Assembly: GCF_006874705.1 (NCBI RefSeq)
Contig: NZ_CP035382.1
Span: 4,677,547-4,741,546, forward strand
Source of the DNA: Leclercia adecarboxylata
Lineage (GTDB): Bacteria > Pseudomonadota > Gammaproteobacteria > Enterobacterales > Enterobacteriaceae
Direction of reading: 5' to 3'
DNA: 64,000 nt
Under the pieces are notes generated by a model. That model was not told where the DNA came from, ran no database searches, and saw only the letters and a program-made list of their open reading frames with translations. The position numbers were made by a program, and so were the translations under genes. The first letter of the stretch is position 1; each line of letters opens with the position of its first letter. This document shows, piece by piece, positions 8,452 to 20,086 of this stretch.

Positions 8452-9735
8452 ATGGCTCTTAAAACACCGAAAATAACACCGGCGAAAAAGATTACTGTGC
8501 ATGCGGTTGGCGATGCGCTGCCCCGTGCACATTATCAGCGTTGTCCGCAATGCGATACGCTTTTTACGTTGCCAAAGATGAAATCATACCAAAGTGCTTT
8601 CTGCCCGCGCTGCAACGCAAAAATCCGCGATGGCCGCGACTGGTCCCTGACGCGACTGGCCGCGATGGCCGTCACCATGATGCTGCTGATGCCCTTTGCC
8701 TGGAGCGAACCGCTGCTCAGTTTGCACCTGCTGGGTGTGCGTATTGACGCCAACCTGCTGGAGGGGATCTGGCAGATGACCCGCCAGGGCGATCCCCTCA
8801 CCGCCTCGATGGTACTGTTCTGCACCGTCGGCGCGCCGGTAGTGCTGGTGGCCGCCATCGCCTACCTGTGGTTTGGCAATATTCTGGGGATGAACCTGCG
8901 CCCGGTGCTTCTGATGCTCGAGAGGCTTAAGGAGTGGGTGATGCTGGATATCTACCTGGTGGGGATCGTCGTGGCGTCAATCAAGGTGCAGGATTACGCC
9001 TGGCTGCAGCCCGGCAGTGGTCTGTTCGCCTTTATCGCGCTGGTGATCCTCAGCATTCTCACAATGATCCACCTGAACGTGGAGCAGCTCTGGGAGCGGT
9101 TTTACCCCCAGCGCCCTGCCACCCGCTACAACACCGATTTGCGGGTCTGTCTGGGCTGTCACTATACCGGGCTACCCGACGCGCGCGGTCGCTGCCCGCG
9201 CTGCCATATTCCGCTGCGCCTGCGCCGCCATAACAGTCTGCAAAAATGCTGGGCGGCGCTGATCGCCTCGCTAATACTGCTGTTACCGGCTAACCTGCTG
9301 CCCATCTCGGTGATTTACGTCAACGGTGCACGCCAGGAAGATACCATTATGTCGGGCATCGTCTCGCTGGCGCAGAGCAACATCGCCGTCGCGGCCGTGG
9401 TGTTCATCGCCAGTATTCTGGTGCCCTTTACCAAAGTCGTGGTGATGTTTACCCTGCTCGTCAGCATTCATTTTAAATGTGAACAGGGGCTAAGAACCCG
9501 CATACTGCTGTTGCGTTTCGTTACCTGGATTGGCCGCTGGTCAATGCTGGATCTGTTTGTTATTTCGTTGATGATGTCGCTGATCAATCGCGATCAGCTC
9601 CTTGCTTTTACTATGGGACCCGCGGCGCTCTATTTCGGTACTGCGGTGATATTGACTATTCTTGCAGTGGAATGGCTGGATAGCCGCTTACTTTGGGATG
9701 CACATGAGTCAGGAAACGCCAGCTTCGCCGACTGA
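8452..9735 (+). CDS. letA: LetA (YebS), inner-membrane partner of the MCE protein LetB
   Basis: 427 residues, same as E. coli. Two PqiA-type modules each begin with a zinc ribbon (CPQC/CPRC at about 32-54 and CLGC/CPRC at about 233-253) followed by four transmembrane helices. LetA is thought to load or energise lipid movement through the LetB tube spanning the periplasm, supporting outer-membrane lipid homeostasis. The 3' end overlaps the start of letB by 32 bases, so the two are translated from one message. Both ribbons are intact. Confidence 0.94.
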   Translation: MALKTPKITPAKKITVHAVGDALPRAHYQRCPQCDTLFTLPKMKSYQSAFCPRCNAKIRDGRDWSLTRLAAMAVTMMLLMPFAWSEPLLSLHLLGVRIDANLLEGIWQMTRQGDPLTASMVLFCTVGAPVVLVAAIAYLWFGNILGMNLRPVLLMLERLKEWVMLDIYLVGIVVASIKVQDYAWLQPGSGLFAFIALVILSILTMIHLNVEQLWERFYPQRPATRYNTDLRVCLGCHYTGLPDARGRCPRCHIPLRLRRHNSLQKCWAALIASLILLLPANLLPISVIYVNGARQEDTIMSGIVSLAQSNIAVAAVVFIASILVPFTKVVVMFTLLVSIHFKCEQGLRTRILLLRFVTWIGRWSMLDLFVISLMMSLINRDQLLAFTMGPAALYFGTAVILTILAVEWLDSRLLWDAHESGNASFAD

Positions 9736-12337
9736 AGCGCGAGTTAAAACAAAACGTCGTATTTCGCCTTTCTGGTTACTGCCGGTTATCGCTCTGATGA
9801 TCGCCGGCTGGTTAATCTGGACCAGTTATGAAGATCGCGGCAATACCATTACCATTGATTTCCAGAGCGCCGACGGTATCGTTGCGGGCCGTACGCCCGT
9901 GCGTTTCCAGGGGGTTGAGGTGGGCACCGTCCAGGATATTTCTCTGGACAAGAACCTGAATAAAATTGAGGTTCGCGCCAGCATCAAGTCCGATATGAAA
10001 GACGCCCTGCGGGAAGAGACGCAGTTCTGGCTGGTGACGCCAAAAGCCTCGCTGGCGGGCGTTTCCGGGCTGGATGCGCTGGTCGGCGGCAACTACATCG
10101 GCATGATGCCGGGCAAAGGTGAGCCAAAGGATCACTTTACCGCCCTGGATACGCAGCCGAAGTACCGGCTCAACAACGGCGATCTGATGATTCATCTCCA
10201 CGCCCCGGATCTGGGCTCACTGAACAGCGGGTCGCTGGTCTATTTCCGCAAGATCCCCGTGGGCCGCGTCTACGACTACGCCATCACCCCCAATAAGCAG
10301 GGGGTGACCATCGACGTGCTGATTGAACGACGCTTCACCTCGCTGGTGAAAAAAGGGAGCCGCTTCTGGAACGTCTCTGGCGTCGATGCCGACCTGAGCC
10401 TGAGCGGGGCCAAAGTGAAGCTGGAAAGCCTCGCGGCGCTGGTGAATGGTGCCATCGCCTTCGATTCGCCGGAAGGCTCCGAGCCCGCCACACAGGAAGA
10501 TGATTTCGGCCTGTACAAAGATCTGGCCCACAGCCAGCGCGGCGTGATCGTCAAGCTCACCCTCCCCTCTGCGGATGGCCTCAAGGCCGACTCCACGCCG
10601 CTGATGTATCAGGGGCTACAGGTAGGTCAGCTCACCAAAATGACGCTGAATCCTGGCGGCCTGGTGACCGGTGAGATGACCGTTGATCCCAGCGTGGTCG
10701 ATCTGCTGCGGGAAAAAACGCGTATCGAAATGCGCAGCCCTAAGCTGTCCCTCAGCAACCCCAGCGTCAGCAGCCTGCTCACCGGCAGTACCTTTGAGCT
10801 GATCCCCGGCGGCGGCGAACCGGTCAATCAGTTTACTATCGCCCCTGCCGATAAGGCGCTGTTACAAAAACCAGGTGTCCTGACCGTAAGCCTTAGCGCG
10901 CCGGAAAGCTACGGTATCGACGCCGGTCAGCCGCTGATTCTGCACGGCGTGCAGATTGGTCAGGTGCTTGAGCGGTCGTTAACCAGCAAAGGGGTTACCT
11001 TTGAGGTGGCGATCGATCCGCAGTACCGCGAGCTGGTGCATGGCGACAGCAAATTCGTGGTCAACAGCCGGGTGGATGTCAAAGTCGGGCTCGACGGGGT
11101 CGAGTTCCTGGCGGCCAGCGCCAGCGAGTGGATCAGCGGCGGGATCCGTATCCTGCCGGGTGAGAAAGGCGCCATGCGCGACAGCTACCCGTTGTATGCC
11201 AACCTGGACAAAGCCCTCGAAAACAGCCTGAGCGATCTGCCGACCACCACCCTCACGCTGGTAGCCGACACCCTGCCGGACGTGCAGGCGGGCTCGGTGG
11301 TGCTGTATCGCAAATTCGAAGTGGGCGAGGTGATCCTTGTGCGCCCGCGCGCAAATGCCTTTGATATCGAACTGCATATCAAACCGGAGTACCGCAAGCT
11401 GCTGACCAGCAACAGCGTGTTCTGGGCCGAAGGCGGGGCCAAGGTGCAGCTCAACGGCAGCGGTCTGACGGTGCAGGCCTCCCCGCTCTCCCGTGCCCTG
11501 CGCGGCGCCATCAGCTTTGACAACCTGAGCGGTGCCAGCGCCAGCCAGCGTAAAGGTGACAAGCGGATCCTCTATCCGTCTGAAACTGCCGCCCGCGCGG
11601 TGGGCGGTCAGATCACCCTGCACGCCTTTGATGCCGGCAAGCTCGCGGAAGGGATGCCGGTGCGCTATCTGGGGATTGATATTGGTCAGGTCCAGAGCCT
11701 GAAGCTGATTACCGCCCGCAATGAAGTGCAGGCCACGGCGGTGCTGTATCCGGAATATGTCGATAACTTCGCCCGCGCCGGAACGCGTTTCTCGGTGATC
11801 ACCCCGCAGATTTCCGCCGCAGGCGTGGAGCATCTGGATACTATCCTCCAGCCCTATATCAACGTCGAGCCCGGACAGGGCAAACCGCGCCGCGATTTTG
11901 AGTTGCAGGAAGCGACCATCACCGACTCACGCTATCTCGATGGCCTGAGCATTGTGGTGGAAGTGCCGGATGCGGCATCGCTCGATATCGGTACGCCGGT
12001 GCTGTTCCGCGGAATGGAAGTGGGCACGGTCACTGGCCTGACGTTGGGGACGCTTTCCGACAGGGTGATGGTGGCCCTGCGCATCAGCGATCGTTATCAG
12101 CATCTGGTGCGGAACAACTCGGTCTTCTGGCTGGCCTCCGGCTACTCGCTCGATTTCGGCCTGACCGGCGGGGTAGTGAAAACCGGGACCTTCAACCAGT
12201 TTATCCGTGGGGGGATCGCCTTCGCGACGCCACCGGGCACGCCGCTGGCACCGAAATCCCAGCCCGGCAAGCACTTCCTGTTGCAGGAGAGCGAGCCGAA
12301 AGAGTGGCGCACCTGGGGAACCGCCCTGCCACGTTAA
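9704..12337 (+). CDS. letB: LetB (YebT), seven-MCE-domain periplasmic lipid-transport tube
   Basis: 877 residues when begun at the ATG that encodes MSQETPAS, matching E. coli in length and N-terminus; the upstream in-frame ATG lies deep inside letA. One transmembrane helix (about 22-44) anchors it in the inner membrane. Seven MCE repeats follow, each starting with a pattern like [19 protein letters not shown]; examples near residues 55, 170, 290, 405, 520, 640 and 755 can be read in the sequence. The stacked hexameric rings form a hydrophobic channel to the outer membrane. It is co-translated with letA. Confidence 0.95.
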   Translation: MSQETPASPTEARVKTKRRISPFWLLPVIALMIAGWLIWTSYEDRGNTITIDFQSADGIVAGRTPVRFQGVEVGTVQDISLDKNLNKIEVRASIKSDMKDALREETQFWLVTPKASLAGVSGLDALVGGNYIGMMPGKGEPKDHFTALDTQPKYRLNNGDLMIHLHAPDLGSLNSGSLVYFRKIPVGRVYDYAITPNKQGVTIDVLIERRFTSLVKKGSRFWNVSGVDADLSLSGAKVKLESLAALVNGAIAFDSPEGSEPATQEDDFGLYKDLAHSQRGVIVKLTLPSADGLKADSTPLMYQGLQVGQLTKMTLNPGGLVTGEMTVDPSVVDLLREKTRIEMRSPKLSLSNPSVSSLLTGSTFELIPGGGEPVNQFTIAPADKALLQKPGVLTVSLSAPESYGIDAGQPLILHGVQIGQVLERSLTSKGVTFEVAIDPQYRELVHGDSKFVVNSRVDVKVGLDGVEFLAASASEWISGGIRILPGEKGAMRDSYPLYANLDKALENSLSDLPTTTLTLVADTLPDVQAGSVVLYRKFEVGEVILVRPRANAFDIELHIKPEYRKLLTSNSVFWAEGGAKVQLNGSGLTVQASPLSRALRGAISFDNLSGASASQRKGDKRILYPSETAARAVGGQITLHAFDAGKLAEGMPVRYLGIDIGQVQSLKLITARNEVQATAVLYPEYVDNFARAGTRFSVITPQISAAGVEHLDTILQPYINVEPGQGKPRRDFELQEATITDSRYLDGLSIVVEVPDAASLDIGTPVLFRGMEVGTVTGLTLGTLSDRVMVALRISDRYQHLVRNNSVFWLASGYSLDFGLTGGVVKTGTFNQFIRGGIAFATPPGTPLAPKSQPGKHFLLQESEPKEWRTWGTALPR

Positions 12338-12413
12338 TGCCTGCGCTCCGGTGTCAACCCACCGGAGCCTTTGTGGTACACTGCGCGCCTCTTTTACTCC
12401 CTGTGGTGCGCTC

Positions 12414-13856
12414 GTGTCTCAACGTCCCGTCTATCTGCCAGATGAATTTCTGGCGCAAATGCGCCAGGCTCTGCCTGACTCTCTCGCTCTCGATGCGTTT
12501 ATCGCCGCCTGCCAGCGCCCGCTGCGCCGCAGCCTGCGCGTCAATACCCTGAAAATCAGCGTGGCGGATTTCCTCACCCTGGTCGCGCCGTACGGCTGGC
12601 AACTGACGCCGGTTCCGTGGTGCGAAGAGGGATTCTGGATCGAACGTGACGACGAGGAAGCCCTGCCGCTGGGCAGTACCGCCGAGCACCTGAGCGGGCT
12701 GTTTTACATTCAGGAAGCCAGCTCCATGCTGCCGGTTGCCGCACTCTTTGCTGACGACAATACGCCATCCCGCGTGATGGACGTGGCGGCAGCCCCGGGC
12801 TCCAAAACTACCCAAATCGCCGCGCGGATGAATAATCAGGGGGCGATCCTCGCCAATGAGTTTTCCGCCAGCCGCGTTAAGGTGCTGCATGCCAATATTA
12901 GCCGCTGCGGGATCAGCAACGTGGCGTTAACCCATTTTGATGGCCGCGTCTTTGGCGCCGCCCTGCCGGAAGCTTTTGATGCGATCCTGCTGGACGCCCC
13001 CTGCTCCGGCGAAGGGGTGGTGCGCAAAGATCCCGATGCGCTGAAGAACTGGTCCGTGGCCAGCAATCTGGAGATCGCCGCCACCCAGCGCGAGCTGATC
13101 GACAGCGCCTTCCATGCCCTGCGCCCCGGCGGCACCCTGGTGTACTCCACCTGCACCCTCAACCGCGACGAGAACGAAGCGGTCTGCCTGTGGTTAAAAG
13201 AGCAGTATCCCGACGCCGTGGAGTTTCTGCCGCTGAACGACCTGTTCGCCAGCGCCAGTGAATGCGTCACGCCGGAAGGCTTCCTGCACGTCTTCCCGCA
13301 CATCTACGACTGCGAAGGCTTCTTCGTGGCGCGGCTGCGCAAAACGGCCGCCATCGCGCCGCTGCCAGCCCCTAAATTCAAGGTCGGCAATTTCCCGTTT
13401 ACGCCGCTAAAAACTCGTGAAGCCACGCAGATCGCCGCTGCGGCAAACCAGGCCGGTCTGCACTGGGGCGACAACCTGCGCCTGTGGCAGCGCGACAAAG
13501 AGGTGTGGTTATTCCCGACGGAGATTGAGCCGCTGATCGGCAAAGTGCGCTTCTCCCGCCTCGGCATCCGCCTGGCAGAAACCCACAATAAAGGTTACCG
13601 CTGGCAGCATGAAGCGGTGATCGCCCTGGCCAGTCAGGACAACGCCTTTGCCTTAACCCAGCAGGAAGCGGAAGAGTGGTATCGCGGCCGCGACGTCTGG
13701 CCGCAGGAGAGCCCTGCCGGAGATGATGCGGTAGTGACTTACCAGGGCTTCCCCCTCGGTCTGGCGAAAAAAGTGGGCTCACGTCTGAAGAATAGCTACC
13801 CGCGCGAGCTGGTTCGCGATGGTCGTTTGTTTACCGGTAACGGTGACGCGGGCTAA
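12414..13856 (+). CDS. rsmF: 16S rRNA m5C1407 methyltransferase RsmF
   Basis: 480 residues from a GTG start that gives [12 protein letters not shown], equivalent to the 479-residue E. coli protein; upstream in-frame codons overlap letB and are not conserved. It methylates C1407 of 16S rRNA using SAM. Visible signatures are the SAM-binding [14 protein letters not shown] (about 120), the NOL1/NOP2/Sun motif DAPCSGEG (about 190) with one catalytic cysteine, and [11 protein letters not shown] (about 245) with the other. The PUA-like C-terminal RNA-binding region is complete. It follows letB by 76 bases and may share its transcript. Confidence 0.95.
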   Translation: MSQRPVYLPDEFLAQMRQALPDSLALDAFIAACQRPLRRSLRVNTLKISVADFLTLVAPYGWQLTPVPWCEEGFWIERDDEEALPLGSTAEHLSGLFYIQEASSMLPVAALFADDNTPSRVMDVAAAPGSKTTQIAARMNNQGAILANEFSASRVKVLHANISRCGISNVALTHFDGRVFGAALPEAFDAILLDAPCSGEGVVRKDPDALKNWSVASNLEIAATQRELIDSAFHALRPGGTLVYSTCTLNRDENEAVCLWLKEQYPDAVEFLPLNDLFASASECVTPEGFLHVFPHIYDCEGFFVARLRKTAAIAPLPAPKFKVGNFPFTPLKTREATQIAAAANQAGLHWGDNLRLWQRDKEVWLFPTEIEPLIGKVRFSRLGIRLAETHNKGYRWQHEAVIALASQDNAFALTQQEAEEWYRGRDVWPQESPAGDDAVVTYQGFPLGLAKKVGSRLKNSYPRELVRDGRLFTGNGDAG

Positions 13857-13960
13857 AAAAAGGCACTTTTTTACTGGCGCTTTTGCTCTCCATTGACCAG
13901 GCTGAAAAGTGGGCGACTATACTGGTCGTACCAGACCACAGCGAGATTCTGGAGAGCATT

Positions 13961-14200
13961 ATGACGAAAACCAATGTGCGCATTGGCGCATTCGAAATCG
14001 ATGATGCCGAGTTAAACGGCGATACGCAGGGCGAACGAACGTTAACCATCCCCTGCAAGTCTGACCCTGACCTGTGCATGCAGCTCGATGCCTGGGATGC
14101 AGATACCAGCGTCCCGGCACTCCTCGATGGCGAACACTCCGTACTATACCGTGAGCATTACGACCAAGGTTCCGATGCCTGGATCATGCGCCTTGCATGA
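13961..14200 (+). CDS. yebV: YebV family protein
   Basis: A 79-residue soluble protein, almost identical to E. coli YebV through VRIGAFEIDDAEL and TIPCKSDPDLCMQLDAWDA. The start is set by CTGGAGAG upstream. It has no signal peptide or membrane segment. Its role is unknown; in E. coli it is among small genes raised in stationary or membrane stress. A hairpin terminator follows. Confidence 0.9.
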   Translation: MTKTNVRIGAFEIDDAELNGDTQGERTLTIPCKSDPDLCMQLDAWDADTSVPALLDGEHSVLYREHYDQGSDAWIMRLA

Positions 14201-14210
14201 TTTGGAGAGA

Positions 14211-14235
14211 ACCCGCCCGCAGGCGGGTTATTTGT
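14211..14235 (+). terminator. Intrinsic terminator after yebV
   Basis: ACCCGCC-CGCA-GGCGGGT is a perfect stem with a short, T-poor tail (TATTTGT), so termination is likely but not strong. Confidence 0.7.
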
Positions 14236-14304
14236 CAGCGTATTTTCCCCTTCCCTGAATCATCCCCTACAATATTAATACGATAGTGAATGCTAAGGGG
14301 CATG

Positions 14305-14496
14305 ATGTACGCACTGGTTCTGTTTATCTGTTATCTGGACGCGGGTTGCGAAGACCTGGTCGTGGACGTTTATCGCACCGAACTGCAGTGCGAGGCTTCG
14401 ATGGACGATCAGCGGATCCGTCACGGCGGCTGCTATCCGGTCGAAGACTTTATCGACGGCTTCTGGCGTCCGGCTCAGGAGTATGCCGACCTCTAA
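14305..14496 (+). CDS. yebW: YebW family protein
   Basis: 63 residues, beginning at the second of two adjacent ATGs to match the E. coli length; AAGGGG lies just upstream. The sequence (LDAGCEDLVVDVYRTELQC, GGCYPVEDFIDGFWRPAQEYADL) matches E. coli YebW. Four cysteines are present and a weakly hydrophobic N-terminus could direct export, but no clear cleavage site is seen. The function is unknown. Its stop codon abuts the stop of pphA, converging with no gap. Confidence 0.85.
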   Translation: MYALVLFICYLDAGCEDLVVDVYRTELQCEASMDDQRIRHGGCYPVEDFIDGFWRPAQEYADL

Positions 14497-15138
14497 TCAC
14501 TGTAGCTGCGCCAGAGTCAACGACCCGCCAAACACCGCCCCGGTATCGATATAGTGCAGGTTCTGGCAATCAAACCGCTGACTTAGCGGCGTATGGCCAA
14601 ACCAGAAGTGATCGGCCCCGGCGATCCCCTCCTCATGACCGTTCATTAGAGCCCGCAGGCGATCCCTGTCCCACAGAATGCGCTGCTTCGCGACCGGTTT
14701 ATCCCATTCATACTGCGATGACGGGTAATCGGCATGGGCAATCACGTTCACGCCGTTGGCGCAGGTGATTTCGATAATCCACGGCAGCGTTTCGCAGCGC
14801 CTGAACAGGTCGAGAGCCTGCTGCTGGTCGCCCTTTAATTCGGCAAACCAGACGCCGCCGTTCATCAACCACAGCCCGAAGCTCTTATTATGCAGGGCAT
14901 CCAGCGCCATCTGCTCATGATTGCCGCGCACCGCATAAAACCAGTTTTCATTTAATAACTGCAGGCATTTGACGCTGTCCGGCCCGCGGTCGATAAGATC
15001 GCCGACGCAAATAAGTAAATCCTCATACGGATTAAAATGTCGCTGCTCTATTTCATCCATAAGCAGTTGATAACAGCCGTGAAGATCGCTTACCACCCAG
15101 ACGTGTCGCCAGTTGTGACCATCAAGTTTTAGATACAT
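14497..15138 (-). CDS. pphA: Serine/threonine protein phosphatase PphA
   Basis: A 213-residue PPP-family phosphatase with the metal-binding signatures in order: DLHG (about 18-21), GDLIDRG (about 46-52) and GNHE (about 72-75). PphA (PrpA) removes phosphates from Ser/Thr/Tyr/His and is heat-shock-linked in E. coli, affecting the CpxAR system. It is a few residues shorter than the 218-residue E. coli form. It is convergent with yebW, and the extra VirK-like gene lies divergently upstream. Confidence 0.93.
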   Translation of the reverse strand: MYLKLDGHNWRHVWVVSDLHGCYQLLMDEIEQRHFNPYEDLLICVGDLIDRGPDSVKCLQLLNENWFYAVRGNHEQMALDALHNKSFGLWLMNGGVWFAELKGDQQQALDLFRRCETLPWIIEITCANGVNVIAHADYPSSQYEWDKPVAKQRILWDRDRLRALMNGHEEGIAGADHFWFGHTPLSQRFDCQNLHYIDTGAVFGGSLTLAQLQ

Positions 15139-15204
15139 AGCGCCTCCTCAGGATCAGTATAGCCCCTGCGGAATGGAGCACTGGTGAGGAGAGGAAGGCA
15201 CCCT

Positions 15205-15231
15205 GTTTAATAACCTCAATCGTTATTAAAC
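15205..15231. promoter_or_regulatory. Perfect inverted repeat upstream of the VirK-like gene
   Basis: GTTTAATAAC and GTTATTAAAC are exact reverse complements separated by seven bases. The repeat sits between pphA and the divergent VirK/YbjX-like gene, 86 bases before the latter, with no T-tract, so an operator is more likely than a terminator. Confidence 0.45.
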
Positions 15232-15245
15232 GAAGCGGAAATAAA

Positions 15246-15262
15246 GGTTTAGCAACGGTTAA
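15246..15262 (+). promoter_or_regulatory. Candidate PhoP box of the VirK-like gene
   Basis: GGTTTA-GCAAC-GGTTAA matches the PhoP direct-repeat consensus in both halves with one mismatch, 54 bases upstream of the start codon. Relatives of this gene (virK and ybjX in Salmonella) are PhoP-activated, which supports the reading. Confidence 0.55.
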
Positions 15263-15316
15263 ATGATTATCCGATGACCTTTAAGATAATTGCAGAATTA
15301 TAAAGAGGTCTTCATC

Positions 15317-16264
15317 GTGTCAAATACTATCCTGCCTGCTGAGGTGCCATACGCGCACCGTTCTTCCGTTATTCTCGCCCTGACGAAAGGCGATCTTACG
15401 CCCGGGCCGCTGTGGCAAAAACGCGATTACCGGCTGAAATTTTTCCTGCGCACCCTGCTGTTCTGGTCTTCGACCACCCGCATGCTGGAGACGATCGCCC
15501 GTCGCGATGATTTTTCAACCTTGCTGAAGGCACAGCCAACGCTGCCGGTGAAAACCCAGCGCCAGTACCTCACCCGCGGGCTGACGGCCGGTGAGCGCGC
15601 GGCGGCGATCCTGCACCACTACGCCTGGATTGATGCGCTACCGGATAGTAGCCTGGCGCATCTTTTTACCAGCCCGTCGCCGCTTCCGCTGCTGCAGTTC
15701 GCCACCAAAGAGGACGCCTGCTATACGATCTGCGCCACTTCCGCGGTGAAGGCCGAGCGCGAGGGCGAAACCACTCTCTGGTTACGCGCCGGGGATAATA
15801 CCCTGCTGGCGAGTCTGACCTTCAGCGTCGTCGGAGAGAACGGGCGCAGCGCGCTGGTGATTGGCGGCCTGCAGGGGCCACGCCGGGATGTCGGCCGGGA
15901 GACGATTAAAAACGCCACACGGGCCTGTTATGGCCTGTTTCCGAAACGTATTCTGCTGGAAGCCGTCTTCAACCTGGCGAAGCAGTCAGATATCAGCGCC
16001 ATTTACGGCGTCAGCGATGAGGGCCATGTTTTTCGCGCCCTGCGTTACCGTCTGAGCAAAGGGCGCCATCTGCACGCCAGCTACGATGAATTCTGGGCGT
16101 CACTGGGCGGTAAGCAGGACAATGCCTTCCGCTGGGCCCTGCCAGCCGGCATGGAACGCAAATCACTGGAGAGCATTGCCAGTAAAAAACGCGCCGAATA
16201 CCGTCGTCGTTTTCAGCTGCTGGATGAGATTGAGCAGGCCATCCGCGTCCGGTTTTGCCGCTAA
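15317..16264 (+). CDS. VirK/YbjX family protein (DUF535)
   Basis: 315 residues from a GTG start with GAGGT seven bases upstream. The protein belongs to the DUF535 family of VirK and YbjX, recognised by WKRDYRLKFFLR-like and LQGPRRDVGRETIKNATRACYGLFPKR segments and a C-terminal KKRAEYRRRFQLLDE helix. It has no signal peptide. In Salmonella the family supports resistance to cationic peptides and late virulence and is controlled by PhoP; biochemical activity is unknown. E. coli has no gene here: ybjX is elsewhere, so this is an insertion between pphA and the RyeA/SdsR locus. The PhoP-box-like site upstream fits the family. Confidence 0.88.
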   Translation: MSNTILPAEVPYAHRSSVILALTKGDLTPGPLWQKRDYRLKFFLRTLLFWSSTTRMLETIARRDDFSTLLKAQPTLPVKTQRQYLTRGLTAGERAAAILHHYAWIDALPDSSLAHLFTSPSPLPLLQFATKEDACYTICATSAVKAEREGETTLWLRAGDNTLLASLTFSVVGENGRSALVIGGLQGPRRDVGRETIKNATRACYGLFPKRILLEAVFNLAKQSDISAIYGVSDEGHVFRALRYRLSKGRHLHASYDEFWASLGGKQDNAFRWALPAGMERKSLESIASKKRAEYRRRFQLLDEIEQAIRVRFCR

Positions 16265-16381
16265 TATCTGCTTTCATCGGTGACAGGCAAAAATTTAACA
16301 CAAGCGCTAAAAAGCGCTGGACTTCCGCCGGGCGTAGTGTGGTATGGTTTAAGGAATAACAGAGGATGTTGCCCAACTGTT

Positions 16382-16648
16382 AAAGTCCGCAACAGGAAAA
16401 TGCGTTTACTTTCAACAGATAAAAAGAGACCGAATACGATTCCTGTATTCGGTCCAGGGAAATGGCTCTTGGGAGAGAGCCGTGCGCTAAAAGTTGGCAT
16501 TAATGCAGGCTAAGTCGCCTTGCACTTTAAGAATAGATGACGACGCCAGGTTTTCCAGTCCGCAGCAAAAGTGGCCTGAAAAAAAGCGTTAGCCTGTCCT
16601 TAAACACAAAAACCGCAATGCTTCCGAAGAGAAGCCTGCGGTTTTTTT
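16382..16648 (+). ncRNA. ryeA: RyeA (SraC) sRNA, antisense to SdsR
   Basis: The plus strand here is the counterpart of E. coli RyeA. It covers the complement of SdsR, and its 3' end is a terminator of AACCGCA...TGCGGTTTTTTT at about 16615-16648. The 5' end is set by analogy, 38 bases before the SdsR 3' end. RyeA and SdsR pair and trigger mutual RNase III cleavage. The locus between pphA and yebY is conserved. A 77-codon open frame across it is not credible as a gene. Confidence 0.75.
16420..16523 (-). ncRNA. sdsR: SdsR (RyeB) stationary-phase sRNA
   Basis: The RNA begins GCAAGGCGACUUAGCCUGC and ends in the terminator hairpin GACCGAAUAC...GUAUUCGGUC followed by U-rich sequence, the same as E. 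coli SdsR, about 104 nt. Just upstream on the minus strand is CTATTCTTAA (16527-16536), a good sigma-S type -10. SdsR is an Hfq-bound sRNA that represses ompD/ompC-type porins, mutS and tolC in relatives. Confidence 0.9.
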
Positions 16649-16663
16649 ATTGGAAGCGGGAAG

Positions 16664-18265
<1,602 letters not shown>

Positions 18266-18401
18266 CACATACATTCCTTTTTGTTATGCCTGATTGTCAG
18301 AGGATAACTCTGTATAATGATCCAGTCGAGGATCATCCTGCCCGGGCTTGTCAATGCGCCGCCGTTTGGGTAACGTTGGCCCGCAAATGAAGGAGACCCT
18401 T

Positions 18402-18632
18402 ATGAAGACTAATCTCGCCACCCTCCCCCAGGAGGAGATGGACAAAGTGAATGTAGATTTGGCCGCTGCGGGCGTAGCTTTTAAAGAGCGCTATAACATG
18501 CCGGTTATCGCTGAGGTGGTAGAGCGGGAACAACCGGCGCACCTGCGCGACTGGTTCCGCGAGCGACTGATTGCGCATCGATTAACCTCTGTTAACCTCT
18601 CGCGCCTGCCGTGGGAGCCGAAAGTTAAGTAA
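18402..18632 (+). CDS. holE: DNA polymerase III theta subunit HolE
   Basis: 76 residues, the E. coli length, with the core [22 protein letters not shown] almost unchanged. Theta binds and stabilises the epsilon proofreading subunit in the polymerase III core. The start is fixed by AAGGAGA seven bases upstream; an in-frame upstream extension lacks a ribosome site. It is divergent from the copper genes. Confidence 0.95.
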   Translation: MKTNLATLPQEEMDKVNVDLAAAGVAFKERYNMPVIAEVVEREQPAHLRDWFRERLIAHRLTSVNLSRLPWEPKVK

Positions 18633-18675
18633 CCTTACCCGCTGTTACAGTTCCTTACACAGATTATGCCAGGAT

Positions 18676-18704
18676 AAAAAGCCCTGATTCATTCAGGGGC
18701 TTTA
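18676..18704 (+). terminator. Intrinsic terminator after holE
   Basis: An AGCCCTGA...TTCAGGGGCT stem with one bulged base is followed by TTTATG. The T-tract is short, so termination strength is moderate. Confidence 0.6.
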
Positions 18705-18739
18705 TGAATCTCTGCGACTCCGTGCATAAGGAAATCACG

Positions 18740-19399
18740 ATGTCTCACTGGACTATTGCGTCTGCTCAGTACCAGCCGACCCATCACTGCGTGGACGACC
18801 ACGTATCACACCATCTGCGTTTTATCACCGCCGCCGCACGCCAGCAGTGCAATTTGCTGCTCTTTCCGGAACTCTCGTTAACCGGCCCGGTCTTACCAAA
18901 CAGCCAACTCCCTGCCCCACCTGCTCGCCAGCAGCTCGCGCCGCTGCATGAGGCCGTGAAGGCGTGTAACCTCTCGGTTATTGCCGGGATCACGGTGGAC
19001 GATAACGGCCAGCGTCAGCGTGGGCTGGCGTGGTTTAGCCCGGAACGGCCCCAGGCCATTCTCTACCCGCATGGCGCAGGTGCCTGTCTGGAGAGTCGAC
19101 ACAGCAGCGGCCTGTCTCTTGTCGATGCTCACGCCGAGCCGCCCAATATCACCCCCAACGCCACGCTGTTTACCCGCGGCATGGCGGTGAGTGAAGCTGA
19201 AAGGCCCGCCTCCTTTGCACAGTGGCAGCGTTTTGCCCATCGCTACGGGATTGCGGTGCTGGTGGCCAATCACGACGGCGGTAGCGCCCTGTGGGATGCG
19301 CGCGGACAGTTAATCCTTCGCGCCGATCCCGGCGAGCTGTTATTAACGGGTCGCTATGTAGAGCAGAGTTGGCAAGGTGAGATCATTCCATTACGCTAA
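18740..19399 (+). CDS. yobB: YobB, carbon-nitrogen hydrolase family
   Basis: 219 residues from the ATG with AAGGA at eight bases; it matches E. coli YobB. The fold is nitrilase-like: N-terminal IASAQYQP strand and the glutamate-bearing LLLFPELSLTG (Glu near 45). The usual lysine motif and the cysteine of the Glu-Lys-Cys triad are not evident in their expected places, so it may be catalytically altered. The C-terminal GSALWDARGQLILRADPGELLL is family-typical. The substrate is unknown. It sits 24 bases before exoX. Confidence 0.85.
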   Translation: MSHWTIASAQYQPTHHCVDDHVSHHLRFITAAARQQCNLLLFPELSLTGPVLPNSQLPAPPARQQLAPLHEAVKACNLSVIAGITVDDNGQRQRGLAWFSPERPQAILYPHGAGACLESRHSSGLSLVDAHAEPPNITPNATLFTRGMAVSEAERPASFAQWQRFAHRYGIAVLVANHDGGSALWDARGQLILRADPGELLLTGRYVEQSWQGEIIPLR

Positions 19400-19423
19400 A
19401 CCTTTTACGGCCAGGAGAGAGCC

Positions 19424-20086
19424 ATGCTACGTGTCATCGACACCGAAACCTGCGATCTGCAGGGAGGGATTGTGGAAGTGGCGTCTGTCGATGTTGTGAA
19501 CGGGCAGATCGTCAACCCATGCAGCCATCTGGTGCGTCCGGATCGCCCCATCAGCCCGCAGGCGATGGCGATTCACCGCATCACCGAGGCGATGGTGGCC
19601 GACAAACCCTGGATTGAAGAGGTGATCCCGCACTATCACGGCAGCCAGTGGTATGTGGCGCATAACGCCAGCTTCGATCGCCGCGTTCTGCCCGAGATGC
19701 CGGGAGAATGGATCTGTACCATGAAGCTGGCCCGGCGCGTATGGCCGGGGATCAAATACAGCAATATGGCGCTCTATAAGTCGCGCAAACTCAGCGTCAG
19801 GACGCCGGAAGGGCTGCATCATCACCGCGCCCTGTACGACTGCTATATTACCGCCGCGTTGCTGATTGATATCATGAACACCACCGGCTGGACCCCGGAT
19901 GAGATGGCCGACATCACCGGACGACCGGCGCTGTTGACCACCTTTACCTTCGGTAAATATCGCGGGAAAGCGGTAGCGGAGGTGGCAGACAAAGATCCGG
20001 GCTATCTGCGCTGGCTGTATAACAACCTCGACAGAATGAGCCCCGAGCTGCGCCTCACCCTGAAGCACTATCTGGGCGGATCCTGA
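19424..20086 (+). CDS. exoX: Exodeoxyribonuclease X
   Basis: 220 residues of the DnaQ (DEDDh) 3'-5' exonuclease superfamily: VIDTETC (Asp6, Glu8), [15 protein letters not shown] with the second Asp, and [13 protein letters not shown] with the catalytic His and final Asp. ExoX acts distributively on single- and double-stranded DNA in mismatch repair and UV repair. AGGAGAGAG precedes the ATG. Its 3' end overlaps the convergent ptrB by 19 bases. Confidence 0.95.
   Translation: MLRVIDTETCDLQGGIVEVASVDVVNGQIVNPCSHLVRPDRPISPQAMAIHRITEAMVADKPWIEEVIPHYHGSQWYVAHNASFDRRVLPEMPGEWICTMKLARRVWPGIKYSNMALYKSRKLSVRTPEGLHHHRALYDCYITAALLIDIMNTTGWTPDEMADITGRPALLTTFTFGKYRGKAVAEVADKDPGYLRWLYNNLDRMSPELRLTLKHYLGGS

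Noticed and set aside
16280..16513. 77-codon frame in the pphA-yebY gap
   Set aside because: It covers the RyeA/SdsR sRNAs, whose sequence and structure explain the region.
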